From NCBI GenBank assembly GCA_903813345.2, contig CAIIXF020000004.1:13664196-13724195 (forward strand): a DNA stretch of 60,000 nucleotides, read 5' to 3'. Under the pieces are notes generated by a model, which was not told the DNA's origin, did no database searches, and worked only from the letters and a program-made list of their open reading frames with translations. Positions 11,838 to 24,700 of this stretch are shown piece after piece. The position numbers and the translations under genes were made by a program. Numbering within the stretch: position 1 is the first letter of the stretch; each line of letters opens with the position of its first letter. The DNA comes from Owenia fusiformis. Its lineage: Eukaryota > Annelida > Polychaeta > Sabellida > Oweniidae.

Positions 11838-12475
11838 TGTGCCGTCGGCCTCCTAGCTGTGTGGGCGACGCCCACTTTTCAATGGAAAACATTATTTCGC
11901 ACCTGGCTATCAATTGCATGAAATGATTGGAAAATGTTTTCTTGTTATAAGCATTTGGATATACATCAAAACACTTTCAATTGATGCAAAATAGATTGTT
12001 CTAGCACTTTTTGTTGCTGAGATATTGTCAGTCTAACTAACTAACCTGTAGTCTACTGGGGGAGGGGGTCATAAATAAAACATTGATTTCAGCCACTTTT
12101 ATTTTAAAAACATGTTTTATATTAGATTTTCAAGGGGATATGTTGTTTTTTATGATAAAGATTTCTAAAATATTCAAATTGTTGACAGAAAAGAAAAACA
12201 TTCGTGAATTTAACTGCCCGATATATGCATTCTTTATTTGTTTGACCCCTGGGCCAGTAGATCTGCAATATCTTTGCGATAAAAAGGGCTAGAACTGTCT
12301 AGTTTACATCAATTGAAAGTGTTTTGATGTATTCTCATACTTATATCAGAAAAATTGGTTCTAATCATTTCCGGTAAATGAGCAGCAAAGAAGTTCAACA
12401 ATAATTTTCCATTGAAAAGTGGGCGTCGCCCACAATGTAATTCAATGGGACGGAAAGGATGGCCGACGGACCAGT
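11838..12475. mobile_element. Foldback element, about 640 bp
   Basis: The left arm (GTGGGCGACGCCCACTTTTC near 11860, and the CATCAAAACACTTTCAATTG block near 11965) is mirrored at 12305-12475. The loop is AT-rich with a 69-codon ORF (12083-12292) that I do not recognise. Target duplication not resolved. Confidence 0.65.
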
Positions 12476-12900
12476 TTTAACGTTATCCGATTTTGTTGAA
12501 AAAAATCAGTGAACTACCAGCAACATTTGTAACCCCGTGTTAAAGGGCCGTTGTAATCTGAGAACATTCTTGAAAAATGAAACACCCTAACCTTAAACCT
12601 GTATATATTTCTGAGTGTGTATTCCACGCAGCCCGAAGGGAACATAATTCAATGTTTGTTTTATTAGACTCCAGATTGAAAATCTGGAGTCAATTGCTTT
12701 TGCCAGTTTTCTGATTCTTTCTTTCCGAACACTTTTTCTCAGCAACTAGAATGACTTACTTAAATCTGCTAACATAGTCAACTAGGTATCGAGACCTATA
12801 GCTAGTTTCTGTGAAATTAGGTCAAATGTTAATCTAGGTCAAAGGTCAAGAACTAGGTCAAATCGTGCGTTTTCACTATTTTACAAGTTTTCTCAGTCGT

Positions 12901-15900
12901 CATGTTATTGTAATAAACTAGCAATATGGGTTTTATTACTCTAGAACTGCTCTGCAGCCGGTCATTTTAAGATTGATAACTTAACATGAGGCTCAATATA
13001 GGTTTTCTATAGTTTCGTGTGCAACTTGATGGCTAAATATTTCAAAAATTAGAAATTTTTAGAAATGTGTCTGTTTGATATGTTTAAATTCAATATATTA
13101 ACAATAGAAATCTGCAATATTAGAAAATTCCATAGTAGGCTTTTTGAGAAAAGGACACTTTAGTAGAGCCATGTTGATAGTGGTTTATAATGACAGCCAA
13201 TGGAGATTTTCCAAAATTCAAACGTCAATATCTTTGGAACTAGCAAAAAGAAAAAATGTAACCCCTCTTGTTTTGAAGATAATCATGTTATTGTAACATA
13301 TAGTCCATGGTATGAAATCTCTAGGACGTCTAATAAAGGAGCTGGTAGCACACTATAGCGCAGCGATATTTGACCTAACATTAGCATACCTACATATGTC
13401 CCCTAATAATTTTTATTATAACCGTTTAATATGCTTCCGGCTTTAAGGCTGAATTATGCCTGCCATTAACAGAGGTCAAAAAATTTCCAAAAAATAAACG
13501 TCCAAACTTTCACAATTTGGAGTACACAATGCAATAGCAAATAATAAAATATGATTTTAAGTATATGATTTAGGTTTCTAAGCTAAAAGTTTGAGGTTAT
13601 TTTTCTTATCAATACCAAAAGATTATGTCATCAGTGTATCGACATTTTGTATTGTTTCTCGGGTATTAATAAGATAAATGCTACAAATTAATCACTTTTA
13701 TATTAGAATGACAAATGCTTAAATTATGCTAGGTTTTCACAAAATGGGTCTCAATACGTTTTAAGATATGAACTTTTATTCAGCGGTGAACATTATTAAT
13801 AAAGGTGGGCCTATTGCTCTTCCTTGACTAATTGCGACTACAGCTAAAGTTCTATTTCTCGTAGTTAGATATAGGTCAGTTGCTAATGAAACAACCATCA
13901 CGACTTGGTCGAATTCATGAATAATTGAGAAAAATCGTTATCATTATCTTCCTAAAATTTGATTATATCCTTCGGTAAGGTCAAAGAAGAAACAACCATC
14001 AGAAAACTTGATGATAGCCACAACTAACGTCGAGAAAGAATTTTAAGGCGTTCGACTGCATATAACTCTAATTGGTTATTAGACATGCCCTTGGAATATA
14101 TGAACATGCAAATACCTCTGTAACATCGAATTAGATATGAATCTTACCTTATTTGTTATTGTATTATGTTTTATAAAACATCGACAATAATTTGTTGTTA
14201 GACCCTTTACGATTATATGGAAAAATTCTGGTAATAAAATGTTTTAACTGGTAAGAAAACTAATATGTTCCCAATCAAAAAAATATTACCTAAATATTCC
14301 ATACAATTTTGTTGAATCGGCTTAGCTCATATTTGAAAAATAAAACAAAATCCGAAAAACACACTTGTGTAATTACACTAATTAAACACCGACATCTACA
14401 GAAAAATCATTGTAATTTTGACATTATGATATTCAATTTTTTTGTTCGTATGCTTAGAATAACAGTCTGCGTCTCATAAAATGTATAAAAGTTCGAATCA
14501 AAATATTTACGTTTTTTGACCCCTTGTGATGAAATACATGTTTCGACCCGAAAGCCGGACGTTTTTTCAGCAAATGGTATTTTAAAAGAATCAAGACATA
14601 TACACCTTCATAAATATTGCTTCAAATGTTGCTGCGCTATAGTATGCTACGGATCCTTCATATTCGGAAGTCATACCATGGACTAATACTAGGAATATGG
14701 GGTTTATTATTCTAGAACTGTTCTGCAGGGGGTCCTTTGAAGATCGCTAAATTAACATAGGGCTCAATATAGTTTTTTTGTAGTTTTGTGTGCTACTTAA
14801 CAGCTTAATATTTCAAAAATAAGAAATTTTTAGAAATGTGTCTGTTTGATTTGTTTAAATTCAAAATATTAACAATAGCAATCTGCAATATTAGAAAATT
14901 CCATAGTGGACTTTTTGAGAAAATGACACTTTAGTAAAGCCATGTTGATAGTGGTTTATAATGGCAGCCAATGGAGATTTTCCAAAATTCAAACGTCAAT
15001 ATCTTTGGAACTAGCAAAAAGAAAAAATGTAACCCCTCTTGTTTTGAAGATAATCATGTTATTGTGACATACTAGGAATATGGGGTTTATTGCTCTAGAA
15101 CTGTTCTGCAGGGGGTCCTTTGAAGATCGCTAAATTAACATAGGGCTCAATATAGTTTTTTGTAGTTTTGTGTGCAACTTAATAGCTTAATATTTCAAAA
15201 ATAAGAAATTTTTAGAAATGTGTCTGTTTGATTTGTTTAAATTCAATATATTAACAATAGCAATCTGCAATATTAGAAAATTCCATAGTGGACTTTTTGA
15301 GAAAATGACACTTTAGTAAAGCCATGTTGATAGTGGTTAATAATGGCAGCCAATGGAGATTTTCCTAAATTCAAACGTCAATATCTTTGGAACGAGCGAA
15401 AAGAAAAAAATTAAACCCTCTTGTTTTGAAGATAATCATGTTATTGTAACATACTAGGAATATGGGCTTTATTGCTCTAGAACTGTTCTGCAGGGGGTCC
15501 TTTGAAGATCGCTAAATTAACATTGGGCTCAATATAGGTTTTTTGTAGTTTTGTGTGCAACTTAACAGCTTAATATTTCGAAATTAAGAAATTTTTAGAA
15601 GTGTGTCTGTTTGATTTTTTAAGTAAATATATTAACTATAGAAATCTGCAATATCAGAAAATTCCATAGTAAACTTTTTGAGAAAAGGACATTTTATTAA
15701 AGCCATATTGATAGCGGTTTATAATGGCAGTCAATGGGAATTTTCCAAAATCCAAAGGCCAATATCTTTGGAACTAGGCAAAAGAAAAAATTTAACCTTT
15801 CTTATTTTGAAGATAATTATATAATTGTAACATACTGGGAATATGGGCTTTATTACTCTAGAACTGTTCTGAAGGGGGTCTTTAGAAGATTGATAAATTA

Positions 15901-15920
15901 ACATTGGGCTCAATGTAAAA
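12901..15920. repeat. 382-bp tandem repeat array, about 4.5 units
   Basis: Unit starts (word ACTAGGAATATGG) fall at about 12916, 14688, 15070, 15453 and 15834, so the last three intervals are 382, 383 and 381 bp. The first unit is split from the rest by a 1385-bp insertion. Units are highly similar in their first three quarters (GAACTGTTCTGCAGGGGGTC, TTAGAAATGTGTCTGTTTGA). No protein coding. A local satellite-type array. Confidence 0.9.
13301..14685. mobile_element. TIR transposon inserted in the tandem repeat, TSD ATA
   Basis: The ends are TAGTCCATGGTATGA and its inverse TCATACCATGGACTA. Neighbouring 382-bp units give the empty site (ACATACTAGG), showing that ATA was duplicated at 13298-13300 and 14686-14688. 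Sub-terminal arms around CTATAGCGCAGC / GCTGCGCTATAG also pair. No transposase frame survives, so it is non-autonomous. A related end lies at 36600-36675. Superfamily not assigned. Confidence 0.8.
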
Positions 15921-16245
15921 ATGCAAAAATTTCAAGGGCTGCTATTATTAAATGGGGGCACTTTTCATTACCACTTCGTTAGATATCAAAACTATATGTA
16001 TTAAGGATACTTTGGTCAAAAAATGGTGCTTTATATATAGCAAGTGCAATTGAACAGCTAACTGGCCCCACTATAGGGATATTTTGTATTTTAATGGAGG
16101 GAACAGCTTATGCGTTGCAGCGGTTATAAAGAATCTTTAAGCATGGATTGGGTACATCACCCATTAGTGAGACATGTCTGTTGATACCATTGGACCTTCA
16201 TGGTACCTACATAAAGTTTAGACATTCCTCGAAAACGTGAAAATA

Positions 16246-17222
16246 CAAGGGTGACCCAAAAAAATGCAACCCTCCATTTCGTCAATATTTTTCTTAAATG
16301 GAGGGTAATTGCTCTGAAATTTGACACACAATGACTTCATTTAATGTGGGATATTCTGGCAAAGTTTCAATAATAATAGTCTTATATTGATAGAGCTATG
16401 GTCGTTCCAAAATATGCTCCAAATATCGTCCATTTCCAATGTTAGGTTTTCAGATGAATCACATTCCCTTCTTTCTGAACATGTAAACTCGAGAAATAAT
16501 GTGTTCTGGGATCACAAATTCCAGATTAAGTGCTTCAAAGGCCCCTTCATTCTGTTAAATGCACAGCTTGGGCTGCCAATTTCCAAACATGAAATCATCA
16601 GCCCCTTTTGGTTTGAGGTTGATAATGCCAACACTGTTACTGTTAACACACAGCGCAATATTTGCGTTCCCAGGAAGTTCTAGGCAGTTCTGGAGTGGCA
16701 TAGAGGCTTCAATAGACAAGAACAGTGGTTCTAGAAGGATGGAGCTTCTCCTCAGACTTCTAATGATAGCATAGCCTGGCTCACTAGTCATTTCTATGAG
16801 AAGATGATCTCTCCTAGGACAGAGAACCCATGGTCATCCCACAGTCTTGATCTCAATGCCCCTGACTTCTATATATGGGGTTATTTCAAGGATAATGTGT
16901 ATGAAAATAACCCTACCGCAATTGCAGAACTCCAATAAGCAATGGCTGCAAAAAGTTTGAGCCATACCCATGGGGAAGAATGCATCCGTGTTATGAACAG
17001 TTTTCCTTGAACATTGCAAGTTTGTTTTCAGCGAAATTGACGACATCTGGAGCATATTTTGAAACAACCATAACTCTATGAATATAAGACTATGATTATT
17101 AAAACTTTTTCAGAGGATCCCACATTGAATGAAGTCCTTGTGTGCCAAATTTCAGAGCAATTTATCTCAATTTCAGAAAAATATTGAAGAAATGGAGGGT
17201 TGCATTTTTTTGGGTCACCCTG
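16246..17222 (+). mobile_element. Dead mariner-like transposon, TA target site
   Basis: CAAGGGTGACCC...GGGTCACCCTG ends are flanked by TA at 16244-16245 and 17223-17224. Inverted arms of roughly 180 bp are present on each side (16262-16440 against 17030-17210). The interior is a decayed transposase. Confidence 0.85.
16390..17010 (+). pseudogene. Mariner-family transposase remnant
   Basis: Frame-by-frame reading gives RFSDESHSLLSEHVNSRNNV near the start (first catalytic Asp region), then KDGASPQTSND near 16735 in place of a QQDGA-type second-Asp motif, then SLDLNAPDFYIWGYFKDNVY near 16845 in place of SPDLNAPDFYLWGY (third-Asp motif). In-frame stops occur, for example after PRKF at 16681-16683 and after AELQ near 16937. 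These motifs identify a Tc1/mariner DDE transposase. The stops and substitutions show that it is inactive. Confidence 0.8.
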
Positions 17223-17224
17223 TA

Positions 17225-18605
17225 TCAGCCCTTTAACGTCTGTAATAAGTGAGATATTACTTGTTGCAAGGGTTCACTATGGACCATCCTGTATACTATC
17301 AGTACCATCATTATTATCATTTATTAATCAGAATCACAACCCACTACCACAGGACCATTGACCTCTTGAATACTGTTCACCAAAGTTTGAATATTTTTGG
17401 AGCAGACGGCTAGACATCCCCTTATCAAGTATAACAATTAATTAATCATTTTAAAAATGCCCCAAATTATTCACACGGTTGCGAACGGTGAGCTCACGTG
17501 GCTTTATGTGACAGTTACTTACGCCCCTCCCCATCATTTGGGAACCATAATCCTTAGATCTCTATACTGTCAACAAAGAAATCCTTACCCTTAAGGTGGC
17601 CTAAAGTGTTGCTTATTTTTTCATGAAGCCACTCATTAAAATTACGATTTCTCTGCACCCCGACTGAAATCGGGAAGACAAAAATATGTGATATTCTTGC
17701 AGAATTGTTTATAATAACTATTTACAAATGTTCCCGAGACAAAAATCCATTTAGGTAAGGTTTGTTTTAAAGTCGGAAAGCCCCAATAGGACAATACAAA
17801 CCAAGATAAAACCCGAAGGACTGTAGATTTCACGTAATAATTTACGTTCATGTAAACAAGTAAAGTACATATAATCCCCAAATAAAACATTGGCCTAGTA
17901 GGCCTACGTGACAATCTGAAATATAGAACATTTTCGACTCGGCATTTGCTTCCGTGTCCTGTATTCCCCTCTACCTGCTTAATAAGGCAATGAATCTTCA
18001 AATAAAACCTTAGTCAAGTAGATTAGAGTCTCTTGTACACTTCTGTAAATAGTTTTCACATGCAATTTTGTTTGTGAATCTCAAATTTTGTCTTCCCGAT
18101 TTCATTCATGAATTACGTTAAACTTTGACAGGCGTTGTTCTTCCCGGACGATCAAACGTGTCAAGAACAGATAGATACTTGAATGATCTTGATTGGGCAT
18201 CAGGTTGCAGAGAAATCGTAATTTTACTGAGTTTACACGAAAAAATAAAAAAGGCTATACGCCTCGTTAATATGAATCAACATTTTAGGGTTTTAGCGGG
18301 GGTCCTTTGCAATGCGACAAAGAAAACGAAGGTAGAAGCCGGAAGGACGATCAACTGTTAATACCACCACAGTCAGATGTAGTCATCGCTCTAAATAGTT
18401 ATCTCACTAGGACCGGCTGTTCAAAAACGGAAGTAGCAGAGGTGTATCATACGTCTTTGTTCCTTAACAACACAATGCAATGGATTGCTCGAAATATCGT
18501 ATGCAAGTATTCCATTATCAGTTTTAATAGATTGAACGCTTAAAAAACTACAATCCCTTTATCTTACCTGAAAATCGATATTTCTTAAATTGATATGTAA
18601 TAATC
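17225..18605. other. Upstream region of gene 1; no clear exon
   Basis: This should hold the promoter and signal-peptide exon of gene 1, but I could not identify a hydrophobic Met-led exon ending in phase 1. ORFs at 18125-18361 and 18307-18543 are open, and the first follows a plausible acceptor at 18132-18133, but neither has a recognisable domain. Confidence 0.4.
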
Positions 18606-18630
18606 ATGCTCATTTGGATATATCTTTTAG

Positions 18631-18795
18631 CATGGGGTGAGTGGGGCGAATGTTACACGACAGGAGATAGTGCACACAGACGATCAAGGACCAGATCTGG
18701 TTATATCCTTGAGTTTGGGTATTACACCAATGATGGCCCTCTGTACCAGCATTACACTGGACCTTTAGTAGAAGCAGACGATGAATCGTGTCCAG
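18631..18795 (+). other. Gene 1 exon encoding a TSP1-like module
   Basis: The exon follows a good acceptor (TATCTTTTAG) and encodes WGEWGEC, the W-x2-W-x2-C signature of thrombospondin type 1 repeats, then a basic RRSRTR run and a final C-P. It has fewer cysteines than a canonical TSP1 repeat, so it is atypical. It is a symmetric phase 1-1 exon that could be inserted or lost without breaking frame, and the paralogue on the - strand has no equivalent. If translation starts at the ATG at 18606 instead, the protein would begin [10 protein letters not shown], a short hydrophobic leader read through the acceptor. Confidence 0.65.
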
Positions 18796-21700
18796 GTATT
18801 ACATAGGAACAATGGATATAGAACGTGTAAAAATAACCATACCACATACCATTCATTGGTGCTATTTTCATAGATATGCATTCATTTTTAGTCATGTTTG
18901 CTCATATATATTTAGCTGAGATCTCATGCTTAAGTATAGTGGTGAAAATGTGTAATTTACTAAGTTGACATAAATCTTAGCACTGATTCATTTTAGATCC
19001 GTGTAATTTTTCCCCATGTAAAAATGGTGGCCATTGCTCTACTGATGGAACGGGCTTTAAGTGCACATGTACTAGCGAATGGACGGGACCAATATGCATA
19101 GAACTCAATCGATGCAATTCTAGTCCTTGTATGAATAATGGGACGTGTTTCGACAAAGGTTCAGAAAAGGACATAAAATGTATATGTCATCCTGGGTGGA
19201 TTGGGCCTAAATGCCAAAGACGGGATGCCTGTATGTCAAATCCATGTAAAAACAACGGAACCTGCGACAATCTAAGATCTGGAGAATTTAAATGTTCGTG
19301 TTCGCCAAAATGGAGTGGACCAACTTGTTCCATTTTTGAGAAAGTAGGATGCTCGTCTGAACCATGCAAGAATAGTGGACAATGTACTGACACAGAACAA
19401 GGTTACATATGCTCATGTGGGTCGGAGTGGACGGGTAAAACGTGTGAAACAAAAATTCAAACTAATCAGTGCTCTACAAATCCATGCAAGAATAGTGGAC
19501 AATGTACTGACACAGACCAAGGCTACATATGCTCATGTGGGTCGGAGTGGACGGGTAAAACGTGTGAAACAAAAATTCAAACTAATCAATGCTCTACAAA
19601 TCCATGTGAAAATGGGGGTACTTGTATAATTTCCAAATCAAAAGAAAAATGTAAATGTAAACCTGGCTGGAGTGGCAGAAAATGCGGAGCAAAAGTTGGA
19701 AATTGTTCGCCAAATCCGTGTAAAAATAAAGGTGTGTGTACAACCGTCGGAAATAAATTCAGCTGCAAATGCAGATCACACTTTACCGGAAGTACGTGTG
19801 CAATTAGAACGGATCATTGCATACCAAATCCATGTAAAAATAGGGGAGTGTGTTCGGACAACAGAAAAGGAGGAACCCTTTGTACGTGCATGTCTGGATG
19901 GAGTGGAAACACATGTGAAATATGCATGCCAAACGCATGTAAAAATGGTGGCACGTGCAAGATGGCAGTGTCAGGCTCTGGAGTAGATTGCGACTGCACA
20001 TCAGACTGGGAAGGGACTACATGCGACATCCGTAGGAAACAAGGTATGAAAGCCGTGCTTGCCTTACGCCAACCGGCTTCATGTCGCACGTAAAATAGTT
20101 TACTCATTGCCTCTTAACCGGCTTCATGTCGCACGTAAAATAGTTTACTCACTAGAGAGGTTAAGATAAGCTACACGTTCAAATGCAAACCGTGAACCTG
20201 AACGCGTAAATCCACGCTCAAGTACACGTTTACGATTTTTTTGTTAAGCTACACGTCTGAAACTATGTCAGTGGACGTGGGGGTATATTTATGTGGTGAC
20301 TGTGTCCAATGGTCATGGCTCTATGGTGCAATGGTGTCCGTCAGGCCTGGGTTCAAATCTAGCCCCCTAAAACATTTTTGTTTTTTTGCTTTATTTCATA
20401 TTCAACCACAATTAATTTAGTATCACTTTTTGCTCATACCAATAGCGGACGACGTTATACAAAGAAAACGCCTCGTTCGCAAATCAAATGTAGTGATTAG
20501 ACAATCGTAATCGTTTCATTTCGTTTAGTATACACATTATACTAAGTCCCGGGTATCAAATTAGCCTTTCACGCTTACCTGTAGAAAGTAGACTAATCTG
20601 ACGTCATTACCTGCACGCGCATAGAGGTACACGTTCATGCTTTGTTGAATACGCGTCTGTTAAGTGCACCAATATGATAATCTCATGTAAAAACCTGTAA
20701 ACTTCACGCTGACCTACAGGAAATAAACAAATCTGACGTCATTTATCTGCGCGCGCATTGAAGTTCACGTTCAAGTTTTGTTAAATACGTGTAGCTTAAC
20801 ATCTCTAATGACCCCCAAATGGCTTCATGTCGCACGTAAATCATGTCACATCGGACTGATAGCTTATTTGGTTGAAAATAGGTATTGAAATTAACCATAC
20901 ACAGTTTTCTCCTGCTCGCTGACCATTGTGAATGATTGTTTCATGTATTTTGGCGAAGGCTTTACAAACGAATTTTGACCGTTTGATACGCTTTTGGAAT
21001 TTGTCTATCCCACATCATCGGAATGCTCTATCTTAATATGAGTTCTTCTATCTTCAACTACATATGTTTGATGTAATGAGTATTCTCTATAAATTCTAAT
21101 GTATTTTAACGTGTTTTGTAAATGCTTTAATTTGAATGAAATGTACATTGTTGATCTTGTCTTGGATTCTGATATTTCAGACTTGCCAACCTAAAATGAA
21201 AAATTTTCGGTAGATTTAAATAAAATTGCGGTACTTTTACGTGAGTTTTTTTCAAAATCCAGTAGTTTTTGCGGGAGTTTTTACGTGAGATTTTTGAAAA
21301 AAACGGTAGATTTTACGGGAGATTTAAAAAAACGGGAGTTTTTAAAAAAGGTATTTTTCGCAGTAATTTAAAAAAAACGTGACTTTTGACGGACGATTTT
21401 AAAAAAAACAGGAGTTTTTGTGGTAGATTCTGAAAAAACGGGAGTTTTTACGGTAGGTTTTTAAAAAACGGGAGTTTTTGCGGAAGATTTTTAATAAAAC
21501 GGGAGTTTTTACGGTAGATTTCCGAAAAAACGGGAGTTTTTATGGTAGATTCTGAAAAAACGGGAGTTTTTACGGTAGATTTCTGAAAAAACTGAAGTTT
21601 TACGGTATATTTCGAAAAAATGGGAGTTTTTACGGGAGATTTCGGAAAAACTGGAGTTTTACGGTAGATTTTGAAAAACGGGAGATTTTACGGGAGATTT

Positions 21701-24700
21701 CTGAAAAAATGGATTTTTACTTTACTTTTACTTTTACAATCTGCGTGAGGTTCCATTTTTAGGTTCGGTTTTTCGCGCATGAGGATTAAATCCAGCGATT
21801 TAATTGGTTGAAATTATTATGACGCATGCGCAGTTCATAAATTAATTAGAACTTATAATCTAAGATAGATGTCACTTACGTTCATTATTTCACAGCAGTC
21901 CCTACTCATAATGCGCCTTATATTTTTGGAATATTTTGTTTAGCGCCATATAAAAACAAAATGTATTCTCCCGACAGAAGTATGACAGAATATGAACTGG
22001 CCCCCGTTTGTGGACATTTGGTGTGCAAACTTATACCGAACTGATCGCAGAAAAGCAATTTGAATCATGGAAATGAAGTACTTTTAAGTTATTTATGAAA
22101 ATATCGATAGTCAACCATGGGAGCCAATCCTTCTCAAGAAAGAAGCGTGCCTGCAACAATAATAACCAAGAATACGGGAGATTTTACGGGAGTTATACCA
22201 GAAAACGGGAGATTTTACGGGAGTTATACCAAGAATACGGGAGATTTTACGGGAGTTATACCAGAATACGGGAGATTTTACGGGAGATTTCAGCAAAAAT
22301 ACGGGAGATTTTACGGCCATATTTTTTTTAAAAATTAAGGGAGATTTTAGTAGAAACACGGTACGGAAGTTTGCGGGAGTTTTTACGGGAGAACACGGTA
22401 CGGGAGTTTTTACGGAAAAACAAAAAATTTACCGAAGATTCCCGTAAAAAACGGGAGGTTGGCAAGTCTGATATTTGTTCAACTTCTTGAACAGTGAGAG
22501 GAAGGGGGTAGACATTGTTTTTTTCACGTTGGATCATGGTTTTGGGTAATATGGGGTTTGTTTTACTTATGACTGGCACGCACTTAGAGTTTGCTTTTTG
22601 CTAGGTTCCATTACAACGTTTGTCCTTTCCTTTCGGCACTTGTGCTTAGACATTTGAGTAAAATAGTTTACATAATTCATCAACAACGTTCTCTAAATTA
22701 CAGATACTCCGAATATTGTTCTCGTTATATCTGGTGCGCTGGGGTACAATGACGTAGGCTTCAGGAATCCCAAGTTTGTAACACCTGTCATAGATGCCTT
22801 GGCAAAAGAAGGAATACGATTGGATAATTATTATGTAGACTCGTTTTCAACTGCTTTTAGAGCAAGTCTGATAACAGGAACATATTTCGTGAGTAAACTA
22901 TCAGCAAAGTACAGTTATCAGCGCTTACATTCGCGATGTCTATAGTGGGTCTCAGGGACCCAACATTTTTAAAAATGGGTTGCCTTTAAAAACGTGGGTC
23001 CCATGAAAATCATGTTGTTTTAATTCCCTGCCAATGGGCTCTGACCATTCCCACCAATTGTATAGCATTTAGGGGTACTACTCGGATATAGAACAACAGG
23101 CACTTAGCCTTAAGCCCCAGGAGGAAATATTTTTAAAACTATTCACCAACATATATTTAAGTTAGAATGCCCATGGTTGTAGTTTAAGTTTCTGATGATA
23201 AACCCTTCTTATTCTTCAACTCCTGTTTTCAAAACGTTGCCCATTGTTCCTTTTGGTTGAAACTTATGAATGTAGGTTTAAGTAAATCAACAATCAAGAG
23301 GTGCAAACTTCATTTGATTGATTCATGTATTGTTTATCTTGAGTAATACAATGAAAAAAATCAGAACAATCTAGTCTTAATTTTTGCACGTTCGGAAATA
23401 TGGTGCATAACGTTTTTCTGAAAGATTTGGCCTCAAAGTCAATCTGATTTCAATAAATTGGACCATTTTGATGTTAGGAAGTCATAATGGGATAGCATCC
23501 AATTTGTAAGTATCATTTATTTATTCAAGCGAATTCGGGACACAAAGTAAATGATTCTCCATTAACTCTTTTATTGCCCAACATATTTCAATTTTTCAAT
23601 AAATTCAGATCGATTTCTTCTTGAAATAGCACATAAAATATATGTTGCTGCATTCCTCTGTGTATTTGCACATATTAGGATGATGTTTACAGTTATGTTT
23701 ATGGTAATTTACATCAAAGTCAGAATGTGTCCTATGGACCTATCATTTTGAAATGTTGAGTCGCGCAATCAAAATCTGGGTCCTCTTCCATGTTGGGACG
23801 CGTCTTTGAAAGCACTGGTTATATTCATAATATCAAAGATGAGCCATTGCTTTTAAAATTAGTAACTAAGAAGGAAAAATTAGATATTCATAATTGAATA
23901 CTGTTGTTAAAACACGCTATTTATTTCGGAAAACTAAAAATGTATATCTAAAAAAACATTGCCACTAATCCTAATATTATTGTACATTTAATTTGTCAAA
24001 CCTAATTACGAAACAATATTTAAATGACCTTAACCATACAGAAAAAACTGGACTAACTTATAAACGATAACATCTAAAAATAAGACCTGATTTGTTTATC
24101 TGCCTGCCTTGAATTTTTTGAATTTTCTTCGCGTTTTGTTCATACATTTTAACCATGTTTCAGCCAAATACTGGTGCAATGGCATCCATACCTAATGCCG
24201 TAGACAATTGTATTCCCCACGATGAACTTAATCTGGCTGAGAGGTTACAACGTGTTGGTTACTCTACGTCTTTCATTGGTAAATGGCATATGGGATATTC
24301 AAGGACGTCTTGTTTACCTAGAAATAGAGGATTTGATTACTTCTATGGTACGCTATGCAACATCTGCTTATTTCTATATCTTGTTAATTTCTTCAACAGG
24401 ACATATTTCTTGATTTTTTTAGGCTTTTGGTTACGACTAGTCAACGTCTATGTTATTTTTCTAATTTTCGCTTTTGTCACACTTAAGTTCAATATGTTGC
24501 TTTCAACTTGGTAAGGATAGAACACATACATTTTCTTTCTCATTTTCTCATCAATACCAGATGTCGAAATCATTTTTTTAAATCCGGAATGTGGAGTCTT
24601 GAACTGAACTTGTTCAATTTCACCAATCTCGTTTGATATGTTTTTATTGACTCATTTGCTTCTAAATTGCTTGCAATGATAAGCAAGCCATATGAGCGGA

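Noticed and set aside
17642-18001. 119-codon ORF on the - strand
   Set aside because: No domain, low-quality composition, no splice signals; length alone is not convincing in AT-rich DNA.
18125-18543. Overlapping open frames just upstream of gene 1, first one after an AG
   Set aside because: No hydrophobic leader, no domain, no phase-1 donor leading into the TSP1-like exon; could still be an exon but is not supported.
20311-20375. Functional tRNA gene
   Set aside because: A GGTTCAAATCT B-box is present but the anticodon arm is missing and the stretch lies inside a TIR element.
22095-22338. ORF with repeated [10 protein letters not shown] / FTGVIPE motifs resembling a silk- or matrix-like repeat protein
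   Set aside because: It is translated from the minisatellite inside the 21178-22470 element and is open in more than one frame.
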